DNA of 11,992 nucleotides from CAYNRQ01 sp964399875 (GTDB lineage: Archaea > Aenigmatarchaeota > Aenigmatarchaeia > QMZP01): positions 1 to 11,992 of the forward strand of contig CAYNRQ010000032.1 of the NCBI GenBank assembly GCA_964399875.1, read 5' to 3'. The translations under genes and the position numbers were made by a program. The notes beneath the pieces were generated by a model. The model saw only the letters and a list, made by a program, of their open reading frames with translations, was not told the DNA's origin and ran no database searches. Below are positions 4,463 through 11,938 of this stretch, in pieces. The first letter of the stretch is position 1. The number at the start of each line of letters is the position of its first letter.

Positions 4463-5641
4463 ATGCAGATCGCTGTTATAGGTAAGACAAACACCGGTAA
4501 AACAACTTTTTTTAGTGCGGCCACTCTGGTGGATGCTGAAATATCTAACAGGATTTTCACTACAATAAAGCCAAATGTCGGAATTGGTTACGTGAGGGCT
4601 GAATGCCCCTGCAAGAAGCTTGGGGTTAAGTGCAATCCTAATAATTCCAGGTGTGTTGACGGGCTGAGATTGATCCCTGTCAGGATGATAGATGTTGCTG
4701 GTCTTGTTCCTGGGGCACACAAAGGGAAAGGGCTTGGCAATCAATTCCTATCGGATATAATGGAGGCCCAGGCCTTAATACATGTGGTGGACATATCTGG
4801 AGGGACAGATGCTGAGGGAAACCCTGTTCAGCCAGGCACACACAATCCCATGGAGGATGTTCTTTTTCTGGAAAAAGAGATTGATTACTGGATTCTCGGA
4901 ATTCTGAAAAAGAAATGGCATGATATATGCAGGAAATCAGAAGCTGGCCAGGAAAAGCTGGATGATCTTATACATAAACAGCTTTCTGGTTTGGGGATAG
5001 GCCTTGAGGACGTTAAGCATGCCTTGAGGGAGGTTCATGTTAAAGAGGATTCTGGAGATGAGGATATGCTTAATTTTGTAGAGATTTTGAGGAAAAAAAG
5101 CAAACCTATAATAATTGCAGCAAACAAGATTGATGTTCCTGGTTCTGAAAAAAACATGAATGAGTTCAGGGAGACTGATTTCCTCTCTGTTCCCTGTTCT
5201 GCTGAAAGCGAACTGGCCCTGAGGAAGGCGGAGAAAGAGGGGGATATTAAGTACACACCAGGAAAGAATGTTTTTGAAGTGGTAAGAGAGGATCTGGAGG
5301 AAAGGAAAAAAAATGCCCTGGAGTTCATAAAAACCCATGTTCTTGAAAGGTTTGGTTCCACTGGCGTTCAGCAGGTTATAGACAAGACTGTTTATGATTT
5401 ACTTGGAATGATAGTGGTTTACCCTGTTGCGAATATTGGAAAACTGACTGATAAGAAGGGAAATGTCCTGCCCGATGCTTTTCTTGTACCAAAAGGTACA
5501 ACCCTGAAAGAGTTTGCAGCAAAGGTTCATACAGAGATTGCTGAGAATTTCCTGGGTGGCCTTGATCTGGAAAGAAAAAAGATTGGAGCTGATCATGAGC
5601 TGAAGAACGGTGATGTTGTGGAAATACTGGTAAGAAAATAG
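4463..5641 (+). CDS. ychF: YchF/Obg-like P-loop GTPase with TGS domain
   Basis: A 392-aa GTPase of the Obg/YchF superfamily, a cytosolic ribosome-associated translation factor group. Visible motifs are G1 GKTNTGKT (7-14), G3 DVAGL (77-81) followed by the hallmark VPGAHKGKGLGNQFL, G4 NKID (221-224) and G5 SAESE (246-250). A C-terminal TGS domain spans about 317-392 (ending KNGDVVEILVRK). A cysteine cluster CPCKKLGVKC (48-57) sits in the switch region. The canonical NKxD, instead of the NxxE of bacterial YchF and human OLA1, points to the archaeal/fungal Ygr210-like subgroup and to GTP rather than ATP preference. The start is supported by GGTG at 4454-4457, 5 nt before the ATG. A likely co-transcribed 59-aa ORF follows 24 nt downstream. 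Confidence 0.93.
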   Translation: MQIAVIGKTNTGKTTFFSAATLVDAEISNRIFTTIKPNVGIGYVRAECPCKKLGVKCNPNNSRCVDGLRLIPVRMIDVAGLVPGAHKGKGLGNQFLSDIMEAQALIHVVDISGGTDAEGNPVQPGTHNPMEDVLFLEKEIDYWILGILKKKWHDICRKSEAGQEKLDDLIHKQLSGLGIGLEDVKHALREVHVKEDSGDEDMLNFVEILRKKSKPIIIAANKIDVPGSEKNMNEFRETDFLSVPCSAESELALRKAEKEGDIKYTPGKNVFEVVREDLEERKKNALEFIKTHVLERFGSTGVQQVIDKTVYDLLGMIVVYPVANIGKLTDKKGNVLPDAFLVPKGTTLKEFAAKVHTEIAENFLGGLDLERKKIGADHELKNGDVVEILVRK

Positions 5642-5665
5642 GTTTCTTACAAAACTGGTGTTTTT

Positions 5666-5845
5666 ATGAGAAGAGATTATTTGGGAGACCTGAGATTGGG
5701 GGTAGACGGCCCCACAATAAAACGGGCCATGGCTCATCATGGGCACCGTATAGTTAGAAGTGCTGTAATAGATGGCCTTATGTATGAATTATCAGAGCTT
5801 AATGGTGAAATGTGGGATAGTGGTCAATACAAATATATGGATTAG
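5666..5845 (+). CDS. 59-aa hypothetical protein following ychF
   Basis: A short ORF beginning MRRDYLGDLRLGVDGPTIKR and ending NGEMWDSGQYKYMD, with no recognised family. The start is well supported: GGTG (5657-5660) lies 5 nt before the ATG, exactly as at ychF (GGTG, five bases, ATG). It begins 24 nt after ychF and is probably in its operon. Codon use (AGA, GGA, CTT) resembles its neighbours. A second frame (ATG 5802 to TGA 5916-5918, 38 codons, coding-like) overlaps its end, so a frameshift joining the two parts is possible. It could be a genuine small translation-linked protein or a degraded gene. Confidence 0.5.
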   Translation: MRRDYLGDLRLGVDGPTIKRAMAHHGHRIVRSAVIDGLMYELSELNGEMWDSGQYKYMD

Positions 5846-5918
5846 TGATCTAAAAGCGGGTAAGGAAGTCGAGATGTTTGGAGCCAGATTGCCTGCATTA
5901 AATACTGAAAAGGAATGA
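5802..5918 (+). CDS. Overlapping 38-codon frame, possible frameshifted tail
   Basis: In another frame, overlapping the last 44 bases of the 59-aa ORF, an ATG at 5802 opens 38 codons beginning MVKCGIVVNTNIWISDLK and ending RLPALNTEKE. It looks protein-like but has no clear ribosome binding site. It may be the second half of the preceding gene after a frameshift, a translationally coupled mini-gene, or chance. Confidence 0.2.
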   Translation: MVKCGIVVNTNIWISDLKAGKEVEMFGARLPALNTEKE

Positions 5919-5920
5919 TT

Positions 5921-6868
5921 TTATTTTCTGACCTTAAGGTACATTGCAGCTATCAGGATTAGTATTAATAAGAACAAAACACCAAAGATTGCTGCTGGGC
6001 TGTCCAGGAAAGCGCCTGTTATTCCACCTGTTCCCTCTGTTGTGGTTGTTTCAGTACCTGTATCAGGGGTTGTTCCTGGGGCTGGATTGCACTGAATTGT
6101 GCCGGAATCACACCCATGTTCGCATCTTTCTGTGATGTTCCAGAACTTGCCGTCTACACACTCAACTATCCTCTCTTCAGAGCACTTTCTGCTGCCTGCA
6201 TCGCATATGCTGAGATCTTGAGGCGGTGTATAGGTGCAGGATTTCTCCTCTGCGGACTTGTTTTCCTCTGTACCGCAGTTGTTTAGATCAACACAGGTTC
6301 TTAGCTGTTTTCCTGTGCTAGAACAAATGCTCCAGGCCGAACATGACCAGGCCTCTTCACATGGCTGAGTCTGTGTTGGGGGTGCGAATACACCTCCTGG
6401 AGGTGGACTTGGGCCTGCGGGTGGATTGGATGGGCATGCCCCATGATCTGCAGGGCATGATTCACATGATTCGCTTGAGCTAGGATATCCATCACCACAT
6501 ACTCCAAGGTCACCTGTCACAGAAAAATCAATGCCTGTACTGTTGCCAGTATCAAAGACGTATTCTGCTACCTTGATGTCATTCAAAAAGAACTCTATTA
6601 TCTCACCGTGATAGATTCCTTCAAGGTCAGCTATATACCATATTCTATCATCAGGTGGTCCTAAACCATAAGTACCGCTTAGCGTGCTTGTTTCTGCAAC
6701 AACAGCATCGTTTATCTTTGCTGTTATTGTAAGGCCGTCAGGAGCCTGAATACCATTGGTTGTGACTGTTCCATAAAATTGGTGCGGTGCTCCTTGAGCG
6801 TAGGACATACTAATATGTAGAATACTGAAAAGGCCCATGATAACCAGACACATTAGCTTATCTTTCAT
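5921..6868 (-). CDS. Secreted, membrane-anchored protein with TSP1-like motif
   Basis: A 315-aa surface protein. A signal peptide (1-25, ending SMSYAQ) is followed by a beta-sandwich-like domain (about 28-118, starting HQFYGTVTTNG), a CGDG...CESCPADHGAC cysteine motif (124-145) and a proline-rich linker (147-168). A thrombospondin-1-like motif (170-211, core WSCSAWSICSSTGKQLRTC) comes next, then a second six-cysteine cluster (222-260), a Thr-rich stalk (262-282) and a C-terminal membrane helix (about 290-311) ending KVRK. The topology is extracellular with a short basic cytoplasmic tail. It lies 61 bp after the 1377-aa secreted gene on the same strand. A TATA-like CTTATAAAAT at about 6910-6919 suggests its own promoter. 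It is likely an adhesin or envelope protein, possibly a partner or anchor of its giant neighbour. Confidence 0.8.
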   Translation of the reverse strand: MKDKLMCLVIMGLFSILHISMSYAQGAPHQFYGTVTTNGIQAPDGLTITAKINDAVVAETSTLSGTYGLGPPDDRIWYIADLEGIYHGEIIEFFLNDIKVAEYVFDTGNSTGIDFSVTGDLGVCGDGYPSSSESCESCPADHGACPSNPPAGPSPPPGGVFAPPTQTQPCEEAWSCSAWSICSSTGKQLRTCVDLNNCGTEENKSAEEKSCTYTPPQDLSICDAGSRKCSEERIVECVDGKFWNITERCEHGCDSGTIQCNPAPGTTPDTGTETTTTEGTGGITGAFLDSPAAIFGVLFLLILILIAAMYLKVRK

Positions 6869-6929
6869 GCTTTCACTCTAGTAAAGTAATAATAAATAGA
6901 TGATAGTAAATTTTATAAGGTTACCGTTC

Positions 6930-9900
6930 TTATGGGTCACAGGCCGTTGGTGGAACGAACATTCCATCTTCCAGGGAGTATATCCAGTAACCTGCTCCTG
7001 GATCCATGTTAGGACTCATTCTGTCATACTCTATGAAAGGTGTTGTGTCTGGATCTCCATCTGTGTTGTATGGCTCCCAGTATCCTAGTATTGTTGAGTA
7101 TCCCTTGTCAAACCAAGACTCACCTAGTGAGAATAGTTCACAGAATGCGTTCTTTCCGTTTCCTGTAGGACCATAATAACCAGGCTGGCCTTCAGCACCA
7201 TAGTAGCCGATAAGGTTCCATCCCTTGACGATTGGCTTGCTTGGAGGCACCGTTGCTGGACTGAATAGGCTTCCACCTATAATCAGCATGTCGTCTCCAT
7301 CTGCCAGTAACCAGTAACCCCATCCTGGAAGCATTGTGTGTAGGTTGTCGTTTGCAGGGTTACCGTCGGGGGTGTACACATACCATTCATCTAGCTCAGA
7401 GTCATAGGTCCAGACTGTCTTGACTGTGTCTGACACATCCTTAAATACCTCATCCATGGAATCGTCAAGGAGCCTCACAGGAACAGATATTAGGTTCCAT
7501 TTCCTGTTGATCTGGATCTCGAATGCTGTTTCCTCTACTTTGAACTTCTCGTCGTCAATAGGTCCTCGGTTTCCAAGAGCATCCACACAGTAGTATGCTA
7601 GGTTGTGTTCGGATACCTCATTGAAGTAGAATGGTGTTTCTAGTTCCTTGGCTAGGCAACAGAACCCATCACCGCTTTCATTGTAATCACCATCATAGTA
7701 TTCATTACAGTACATGCTTGTTGCATCTTCTGCATCAAGCTCTACCTTGAAGCACACTGTTTCATGATCCACTGGGTGTGGTAACTGGTCATCACAAGCA
7801 AGGTCTATAGGAGTGAGCATTGTGATCTTCCAGCACTTTCCTGGCTCCATGCAGAACTCTTCTAGGTCATAGAAGTTGGCATCTAATCCGTCCCAGGCTG
7901 ACTTTGGTTCTCCCAGAGTCTTGTTTGGAATAGGCTCTTTGTTGTCCACAAAGACACACTGTGCCCTTATCTCTTCCCTGTTCTCTAGAAGGTCTTCACT
8001 ATAATACTCTATCATATGGCATGAGTCCTCGATGTCTGTTGGTGGGTTCTCTGGGTCATAGATCATCCAGCCAGCGTCATCATAGGTGTGTATTGGTTCA
8101 CAAAGTTCTTGGTTCTCGCACATCTCGTCGTTATCTAGAAGGGTTATCATGTAGTAGGTTGTGTTTCCTCCTGCTGTGCAAGGTTTGTTCAGGACATCTT
8201 CGGCTGAGAACAGGATTTTAGTGTCATTGTTGATCCACATCGGGTATCCCTCATGTGGGTATCTTGGACCCTCATACCACTTCCTTGTGACTGGTGGTGT
8301 TGAGTCCACAAAGAATGTCTCTATGTCCTCTTTCATTTCATTGCCCAGGGCGTCCTTACACTTTATATGTAGTTCATGGACTGTGTCTTCCGCGAAAATA
8401 ATTGGTCCGTCAAGACCATAAACTCCTGATGATGGGAATCTTATGTCTCCGTCCAGGTAGTACCACCAGTAACAGTCTACCTCATCAACTGCGCAGATTT
8501 CTCCACCGTCTGTGACATTGACATGGATCTCAGTGATATTACCCTTTATGTAGCATTCCTCATCGCCTTCTGGTGGGCAGTCACCTATCTGAGGTCCGAC
8601 AACAGTCTTTTCAATCCTAGGTGGTGTTGAATCTACCTTGTACCACTGCATGTTTGGTTCTCCTCCCATGGTGTCTCTTTCATCGTTTCCAAGGTGGTCT
8701 ACACAGTAGTATTCTAGGTTATGATAAGAGTCCTCTAGGAAGTGTATCTCAAGGTTTGGTGCATCCTCACCTACATATACACAGCAGTAGTCCTCATCGT
8801 TCATTGTGCCACCGAATTCCTCACAGTAGGCTTCTGTTAAGTATTCTAATCCGTAATCATCTAGTGAGACTTTGTAACACATTGTCTCTTGACCGACAGG
8901 GTGATTGCTCTGGTCTATGCAGTCCAGGATGATATCTGTGTCCTGCCTTACCCAGCTGAATCCGTCATCTGGTATTATCATGCCTTCATGTTCCTTGACT
9001 GATATTGGTGGTGTGTCATCAACAAATACACACTGCCACTTAGGTTCTTCCTCGTTTCCAAGGGCATCCACGCTCTTGTACTCTATAACATGACATGACT
9101 CTGGGGAGTTGAAGAACTCTCCCTCATACACATTCCATTCTATCTCAGAGTAGTTTTCTACATACATTGAGTAATACTCTGGGTGACAGGTCACTGGATA
9201 ACCATTCTTTGTTCCGAGGTCACCTAACAACGTATCATTGTAGCATATCTCATCATTATCAGGGAAGTAAAGGTTTCTCCAGTAGGTGGTGCTGTTATAA
9301 CGCTGACCTACTTTTTCATCATAAGTTATAAGTGTGACTGGTGTGGATGGTGTTATCCACCATGTACAGTACTTGTGTGTGAAGTATTCAACACAACCTT
9401 CCCTATGACATACATCTCCACATTCACCATCTGGACCATCATCACAGTATGATTCATAGTATGCTCTACAGACTGGATCAACTTTATATGGTTCACCATA
9501 GATCTTGGTTGTTATAGGAGGCATTGAATCCACAAGGAATGTTTCCTCGTCGGTAACATTATTGCCTAGTCCATCCCTGCAGGATATCCTGACTGTGTGG
9601 GTTGAGTCTCTATCAAAGATTATCTCAGTGTAGTTGTGGAACTCATCTCCTTCCCACCATCTTCCGTTCCAGTAGTAATTCCATAAACACTCAACTCTAT
9701 CTATTGCACAGATGTCACCGCCGTCTACAACACTGACTGTTATACCGCTTGTGCTGTCATCAGCAACATAACATACATCATCACCCTCTGGTGGGCAGTC
9801 ACCTAACCACTTTCCGACCATTGTCTTGTTTATTATAGGTGGTTCTGAATCCACCTTATATACCTGTTCATAAGGTGCGTCCCTTGTTCCATTTGAGTTG

Positions 9901-11063
9901 CCAAGGGCATCCTCACAGTAGTACTGGATCTTGTGGACAGAATCCTCACCGAACTTTATTGTCTTATTAACAACTTGTCCGTTTGTATCCTTCCAATCTG
10001 TCCATACCTTGGTTATATCGTTCCAGGTTCTGTACCAGAGGCTTACCTCGTTTACTGGATGTGGTCCGACATCCTCACAAAAAAGAGTGATCTCCATGTC
10101 TTGGGTCATCCAGTGAAATGTTCCTAGTTCTGGATCATAACCCTCTATCATTCCCTCATCATGCACTTTCCATAGCTCTGGAGCTGTGTCATCAACGAAT
10201 ACACACTGGTATTGTGTGCCCTCTCTATTACCTACATTATCAATACTATAATACTCTAGAATATGACACGATTCTGTTTCCTTTCTGAATGGTCCCTCAT
10301 ATTCCATGAATTCTATGTCAGGGTCACCATAGTATTCTGGGTGGCAGTAAGACTCATCCCTACAGGCCATCTCACCCTCGCCTCTGACTATGAAGTCTCT
10401 GTACATTGTGACTTTAACACCTGAATCACACTCGCTTGTATTATCTGTTGCTGTAAGGGTTATTGGTGTGCTTGTTGAGATCCAGTGTGGGTAAGCCGCG
10501 CCCTCATTCATGTCTGCTGGGTACTTTGGATCACCATAGGTTTTTACTGTCACAGGATCAAAGCAGTCTACATATACCTCTGGGTAATTGTAGTAAACAT
10601 CACCCTCAGGTTCCTTGATATCTATGGTTGCTGTCCTGAAATAGTGAATACAGGTGTCAACACTGCACTCTTCCTCTGTCATCTTTGCTTCAAAGGTGAA
10701 GTTCAGGGTTTCACCTGGGTGTATGTAACTATCACCTGTCTGGTACTGGCAGTAGTTGTACTTACCTGACTGGTCGTTTAGATCCCACCCAGATGGGGCT
10801 GGTCCACACAAGAAGTCTGTGTGTCCTGGTGTGTTGTTGTATATTCGAACCTCTCTGATAGGATCTGAACCTGTTGAATGTTCTACACCAACTGTGAAAT
10901 CATATTCAACTCCTGGATCAACCCATGTAGGAGTTATTTCAACACTTGATGTGTGTTGTGCAAGAACAGGAATGATAAAAACTATGAACACAGACAGGAA
11001 AAACAGAGAAACCACCGAGAGTGCTCCAAACTTCAAAAACCCTGTCATTTTTTTATTGTTCAA
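6930..11063 (-). CDS. Giant secreted multi-domain repeat protein (1377 aa)
   Basis: A signal peptide (hydrophobic 10-34, ending PVLAQ) precedes a beta-rich N-terminal domain (36-166), then eight Ig-like/HYR-like extracellular repeats with VD(D/S)xxP junctions. Their order is C1 (167-289), A1 (290-403), B1 (404-510), C2 (511-680), A2 (681-809), B2 (810-918), C3 (919-1038), A3 (1039-1179). The repeats carry paired cysteines, many N-x-S/T sequons and recurring YYCxDxLGN motifs. The C-terminal region (1185-1377) has KWNLISVPV, GWGYWLLA, GWNLIGYYG and GAGYWIYS motifs seen in archaeal surface proteins. No C-terminal membrane anchor is present, so it may be released or held by a partner such as the 315-aa protein. 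I keep the TTG start (11061-11063) because GGTG (11069-11072) lies 5 nt upstream; an in-frame ATG at residue 6 is the alternative. Confidence 0.85.
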   Translation of the reverse strand: MNNKKMTGFLKFGALSVVSLFFLSVFIVFIIPVLAQHTSSVEITPTWVDPGVEYDFTVGVEHSTGSDPIREVRIYNNTPGHTDFLCGPAPSGWDLNDQSGKYNYCQYQTGDSYIHPGETLNFTFEAKMTEEECSVDTCIHYFRTATIDIKEPEGDVYYNYPEVYVDCFDPVTVKTYGDPKYPADMNEGAAYPHWISTSTPITLTATDNTSECDSGVKVTMYRDFIVRGEGEMACRDESYCHPEYYGDPDIEFMEYEGPFRKETESCHILEYYSIDNVGNREGTQYQCVFVDDTAPELWKVHDEGMIEGYDPELGTFHWMTQDMEITLFCEDVGPHPVNEVSLWYRTWNDITKVWTDWKDTNGQVVNKTIKFGEDSVHKIQYYCEDALGNSNGTRDAPYEQVYKVDSEPPIINKTMVGKWLGDCPPEGDDVCYVADDSTSGITVSVVDGGDICAIDRVECLWNYYWNGRWWEGDEFHNYTEIIFDRDSTHTVRISCRDGLGNNVTDEETFLVDSMPPITTKIYGEPYKVDPVCRAYYESYCDDGPDGECGDVCHREGCVEYFTHKYCTWWITPSTPVTLITYDEKVGQRYNSTTYWRNLYFPDNDEICYNDTLLGDLGTKNGYPVTCHPEYYSMYVENYSEIEWNVYEGEFFNSPESCHVIEYKSVDALGNEEEPKWQCVFVDDTPPISVKEHEGMIIPDDGFSWVRQDTDIILDCIDQSNHPVGQETMCYKVSLDDYGLEYLTEAYCEEFGGTMNDEDYCCVYVGEDAPNLEIHFLEDSYHNLEYYCVDHLGNDERDTMGGEPNMQWYKVDSTPPRIEKTVVGPQIGDCPPEGDEECYIKGNITEIHVNVTDGGEICAVDEVDCYWWYYLDGDIRFPSSGVYGLDGPIIFAEDTVHELHIKCKDALGNEMKEDIETFFVDSTPPVTRKWYEGPRYPHEGYPMWINNDTKILFSAEDVLNKPCTAGGNTTYYMITLLDNDEMCENQELCEPIHTYDDAGWMIYDPENPPTDIEDSCHMIEYYSEDLLENREEIRAQCVFVDNKEPIPNKTLGEPKSAWDGLDANFYDLEEFCMEPGKCWKITMLTPIDLACDDQLPHPVDHETVCFKVELDAEDATSMYCNEYYDGDYNESGDGFCCLAKELETPFYFNEVSEHNLAYYCVDALGNRGPIDDEKFKVEETAFEIQINRKWNLISVPVRLLDDSMDEVFKDVSDTVKTVWTYDSELDEWYVYTPDGNPANDNLHTMLPGWGYWLLADGDDMLIIGGSLFSPATVPPSKPIVKGWNLIGYYGAEGQPGYYGPTGNGKNAFCELFSLGESWFDKGYSTILGYWEPYNTDGDPDTTPFIEYDRMSPNMDPGAGYWIYSLEDGMFVPPTACDP
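7527..8309 (-). repeat. Partial third super-repeat (C3-A3) in the giant protein
   Basis: Residues 919-1179. It matches the C and A modules of the two earlier units: VDSTPP opening, CHMIEYYSEDL, CVFVDNKEP, then HPVDHETVCFKV and HNLAYYCVDALGN. The B module is missing and the C-terminal domain follows directly, so the protein ends in mid-cycle. Confidence 0.7.
8310..9533 (-). repeat. Second super-repeat (C2-A2-B2) in the giant protein
   Basis: Residues 511-918. A2 aligns with A1 and A3 (HPVGQETMCYKV, HNLEYYCVDHLGN). B2 aligns closely with B1: GDCPPEGDEECY against GDCPPEGDDVCY, and DGGEICAVDEVDC against DGGDICAIDRVEC. C2 has an extra cysteine-rich insertion (about 530-570) absent from C1 and C3. 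Confidence 0.75.
9534..10565 (-). repeat. First super-repeat (C1-A1-B1) in the giant protein
   Basis: Residues 167-510. C1 carries CHPEYYGD and CHILEYYSIDNVGN, which match CHPEYYSM and CHVIEYKSVDALGN in C2. A1 carries HPVNEVSLWY and HKIQYYCEDALGN. B1 carries the GDCPPEGDD motif. The fixed C-A-B order shows that the protein grew by duplicating a three-domain block of roughly 340-400 residues. Confidence 0.75.
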
Positions 11064-11072
11064 AACTCCACC

Positions 11073-11163
11073 ACTTTTTTATTATCCGTAAGATTTAAAT
11101 AGATTTCAATTTTGCATTACCATCGTAATGTGTCAGAATTTCTGGAATTGGAATAGTATGGGT
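11073..11163 (-). promoter_or_regulatory. Promoter region of the giant surface protein gene
   Basis: On the minus strand a TATA-like TATTTAAAT (about 11092-11100) lies some 30 nt before the TTG at 11063. Upstream of it CATTAC (11115-11120) and GTAATG (11125-11130) form a 6-bp dyad around four bases. It shares ATTAC/GTAAT half-sites with the dyad at 1941-1959 and could bind an activator or repressor. Repeat copy 2 starts directly beyond, at 11164. Confidence 0.45.
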
Positions 11164-11342
11164 CTCAAACGGTTAATTGATTAGCTCCTTACCACCAGTC
11201 ACACACAATTGGTTAATAAGACTGGTGGGATGCGGAGCTCTTGGTTAATTGTTTGAGAGTAATTCCGCATAGTGACTGGTGACTGTTAGCGATTACCTTG
11301 TTTGGAACCACCGGTCAGAGACCGGTGGAATTCTTATTTAAA
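11164..11342 (+). repeat. 179-nt structured repeat, copy 2
   Basis: Same length and boundaries as copy 1 (2515-2693), with five base differences. Two of them turn a mismatch and a G-U pair of copy 1 into Watson-Crick pairs in the inner stem, which is CCACCAGTC with GACTGGTGG here. The 3' hairpin CCACCGGTC-AGA-GACCGGTGG is at 11308-11328. The copy lies upstream of the CopG-type gene in the same orientation. Its last bases (TATTTAAA) coincide with the TATA box expected for that gene at 11369. Confidence 0.85.
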
Positions 11343-11343
11343 T
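11335..11343 (+). promoter_or_regulatory. TATA box of the CopG-type gene, formed by the repeat end
   Basis: TATTTAAAT begins 34 nt before the ATG at 11369, the position expected for a leaderless or near-leaderless archaeal gene. No Shine-Dalgarno is present. Eight of its nine bases lie inside repeat copy 2, so the repeat may have brought this promoter. Confidence 0.45.
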
Positions 11344-11368
11344 TACTTACTGTCATTATAATAAAAGT

Positions 11369-11527
11369 ATGATCCCGGTTCAGGTTAGAGTCACTAGGAA
11401 ACTGATTGAGATGCTTGATGATCTTATAGAAAGCGGTATGTACTCCAACCGATCAGAGGCCATAAGGGATGCAATAAGAAAACACGTTGCTTATTTTGAT
11501 GAGAAATTTCCTGTACGGAGAGGTTAA
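11369..11527 (+). CDS. Ribbon-helix-helix (CopG/Arc-type) regulator
   Basis: A 52-aa protein consisting of a single ribbon-helix-helix fold. A short beta strand VQVRVTRK (4-11) precedes helix A (LIEMLDDLIESG, 12-23), the conserved YSNRSEAIRDAI turn and helix B, and then a short tail ending FPVRRG. Such proteins dimerise and bind operator DNA through the paired strands; many archaeal ones are autoregulators or antitoxins. No toxin gene is adjacent, since the next gene is a YkgJ-type protein, so an antitoxin role is not supported here. Its promoter overlaps the end of repeat copy 2. It is a candidate binder of the ATTAC/GTAAT dyads in the window, but that is conjecture. Confidence 0.8.
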   Translation: MIPVQVRVTRKLIEMLDDLIESGMYSNRSEAIRDAIRKHVAYFDEKFPVRRG

Positions 11528-11619
11528 AGATCGGGTCTTGAAATTTTCTCTATTATATATACCTATTAATATAGGGCCTGATGGGAAATCTTTTAAGTCT
11601 ATATCTTATTTTTTTAACT

Positions 11620-11934
11620 ATGGACAAAGCAGAATGGGCCTGTGTGCAGTGCGGGGATTGCTGTAAGAGGTTTGGTTGGTCCATACATGTTAGCGATGAG
11701 GATTTGAAAAGATGGGAAAGAGAGAACAGGCATGATATTCTGGACAGGGTTGCGATAGTAAGGGATAAGAAAGGTGAAATAATGATGGCCGAGGGATGGT
11801 TCAATCCTATAACAAGAAGGGAATATATCTACTGCCCGTTTCTGAAGCAGGAGAAAGGGAAATGGTTCTGCAAGATCCATGATACAAAACCTGAGATGTG
11901 CACAAGGTACATATGCAGAAAGTACAGGAAGTAG
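11620..11934 (+). CDS. YkgJ-type CxxCxxCC zinc/iron-cluster protein
   Basis: A 104-aa protein of the YkgJ family (putative zinc- or iron-binding). It has the N-terminal CVQCGDCC motif (C8, C11, C14, C15) and the later CPF...C...CTRYIC set (C72, C84, C94, C99). These eight cysteines fit a metal-cluster fold, and the size is normal for a compact family member. The biochemical role is not established. I chose the ATG at 11620 over the in-frame ATG at 11581, because family members begin just before the first CxxC and TTTTAA at 11591-11596 is placed as a TATA box for a start near 11620. The upstream 13 residues (MGNLLSLYLIFLT) look non-conserved. Repeat copy 3 starts 4 nt after its stop. Confidence 0.85.
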   Translation: MDKAEWACVQCGDCCKRFGWSIHVSDEDLKRWERENRHDILDRVAIVRDKKGEIMMAEGWFNPITRREYIYCPFLKQEKGKWFCKIHDTKPEMCTRYICRKYRK

Positions 11935-11938
11935 GTGT

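Noticed and set aside
4937..5361. Two long minus-strand open frames (133 and 108 aa) within ychF
   Set aside because: Both are antisense to a strongly conserved GTPase gene, overlap each other and lack promoters.
7961..11091. Many plus-strand open frames opposite the giant surface-protein gene
   Set aside because: They are shadows of the repeat-rich minus-strand gene; none has a promoter or a recognisable domain.
11369..11934. Toxin-antitoxin pair (CopG-type protein with the next gene)
   Set aside because: The following gene is a YkgJ-type metal-cluster protein with its own likely promoter, not a recognised toxin.
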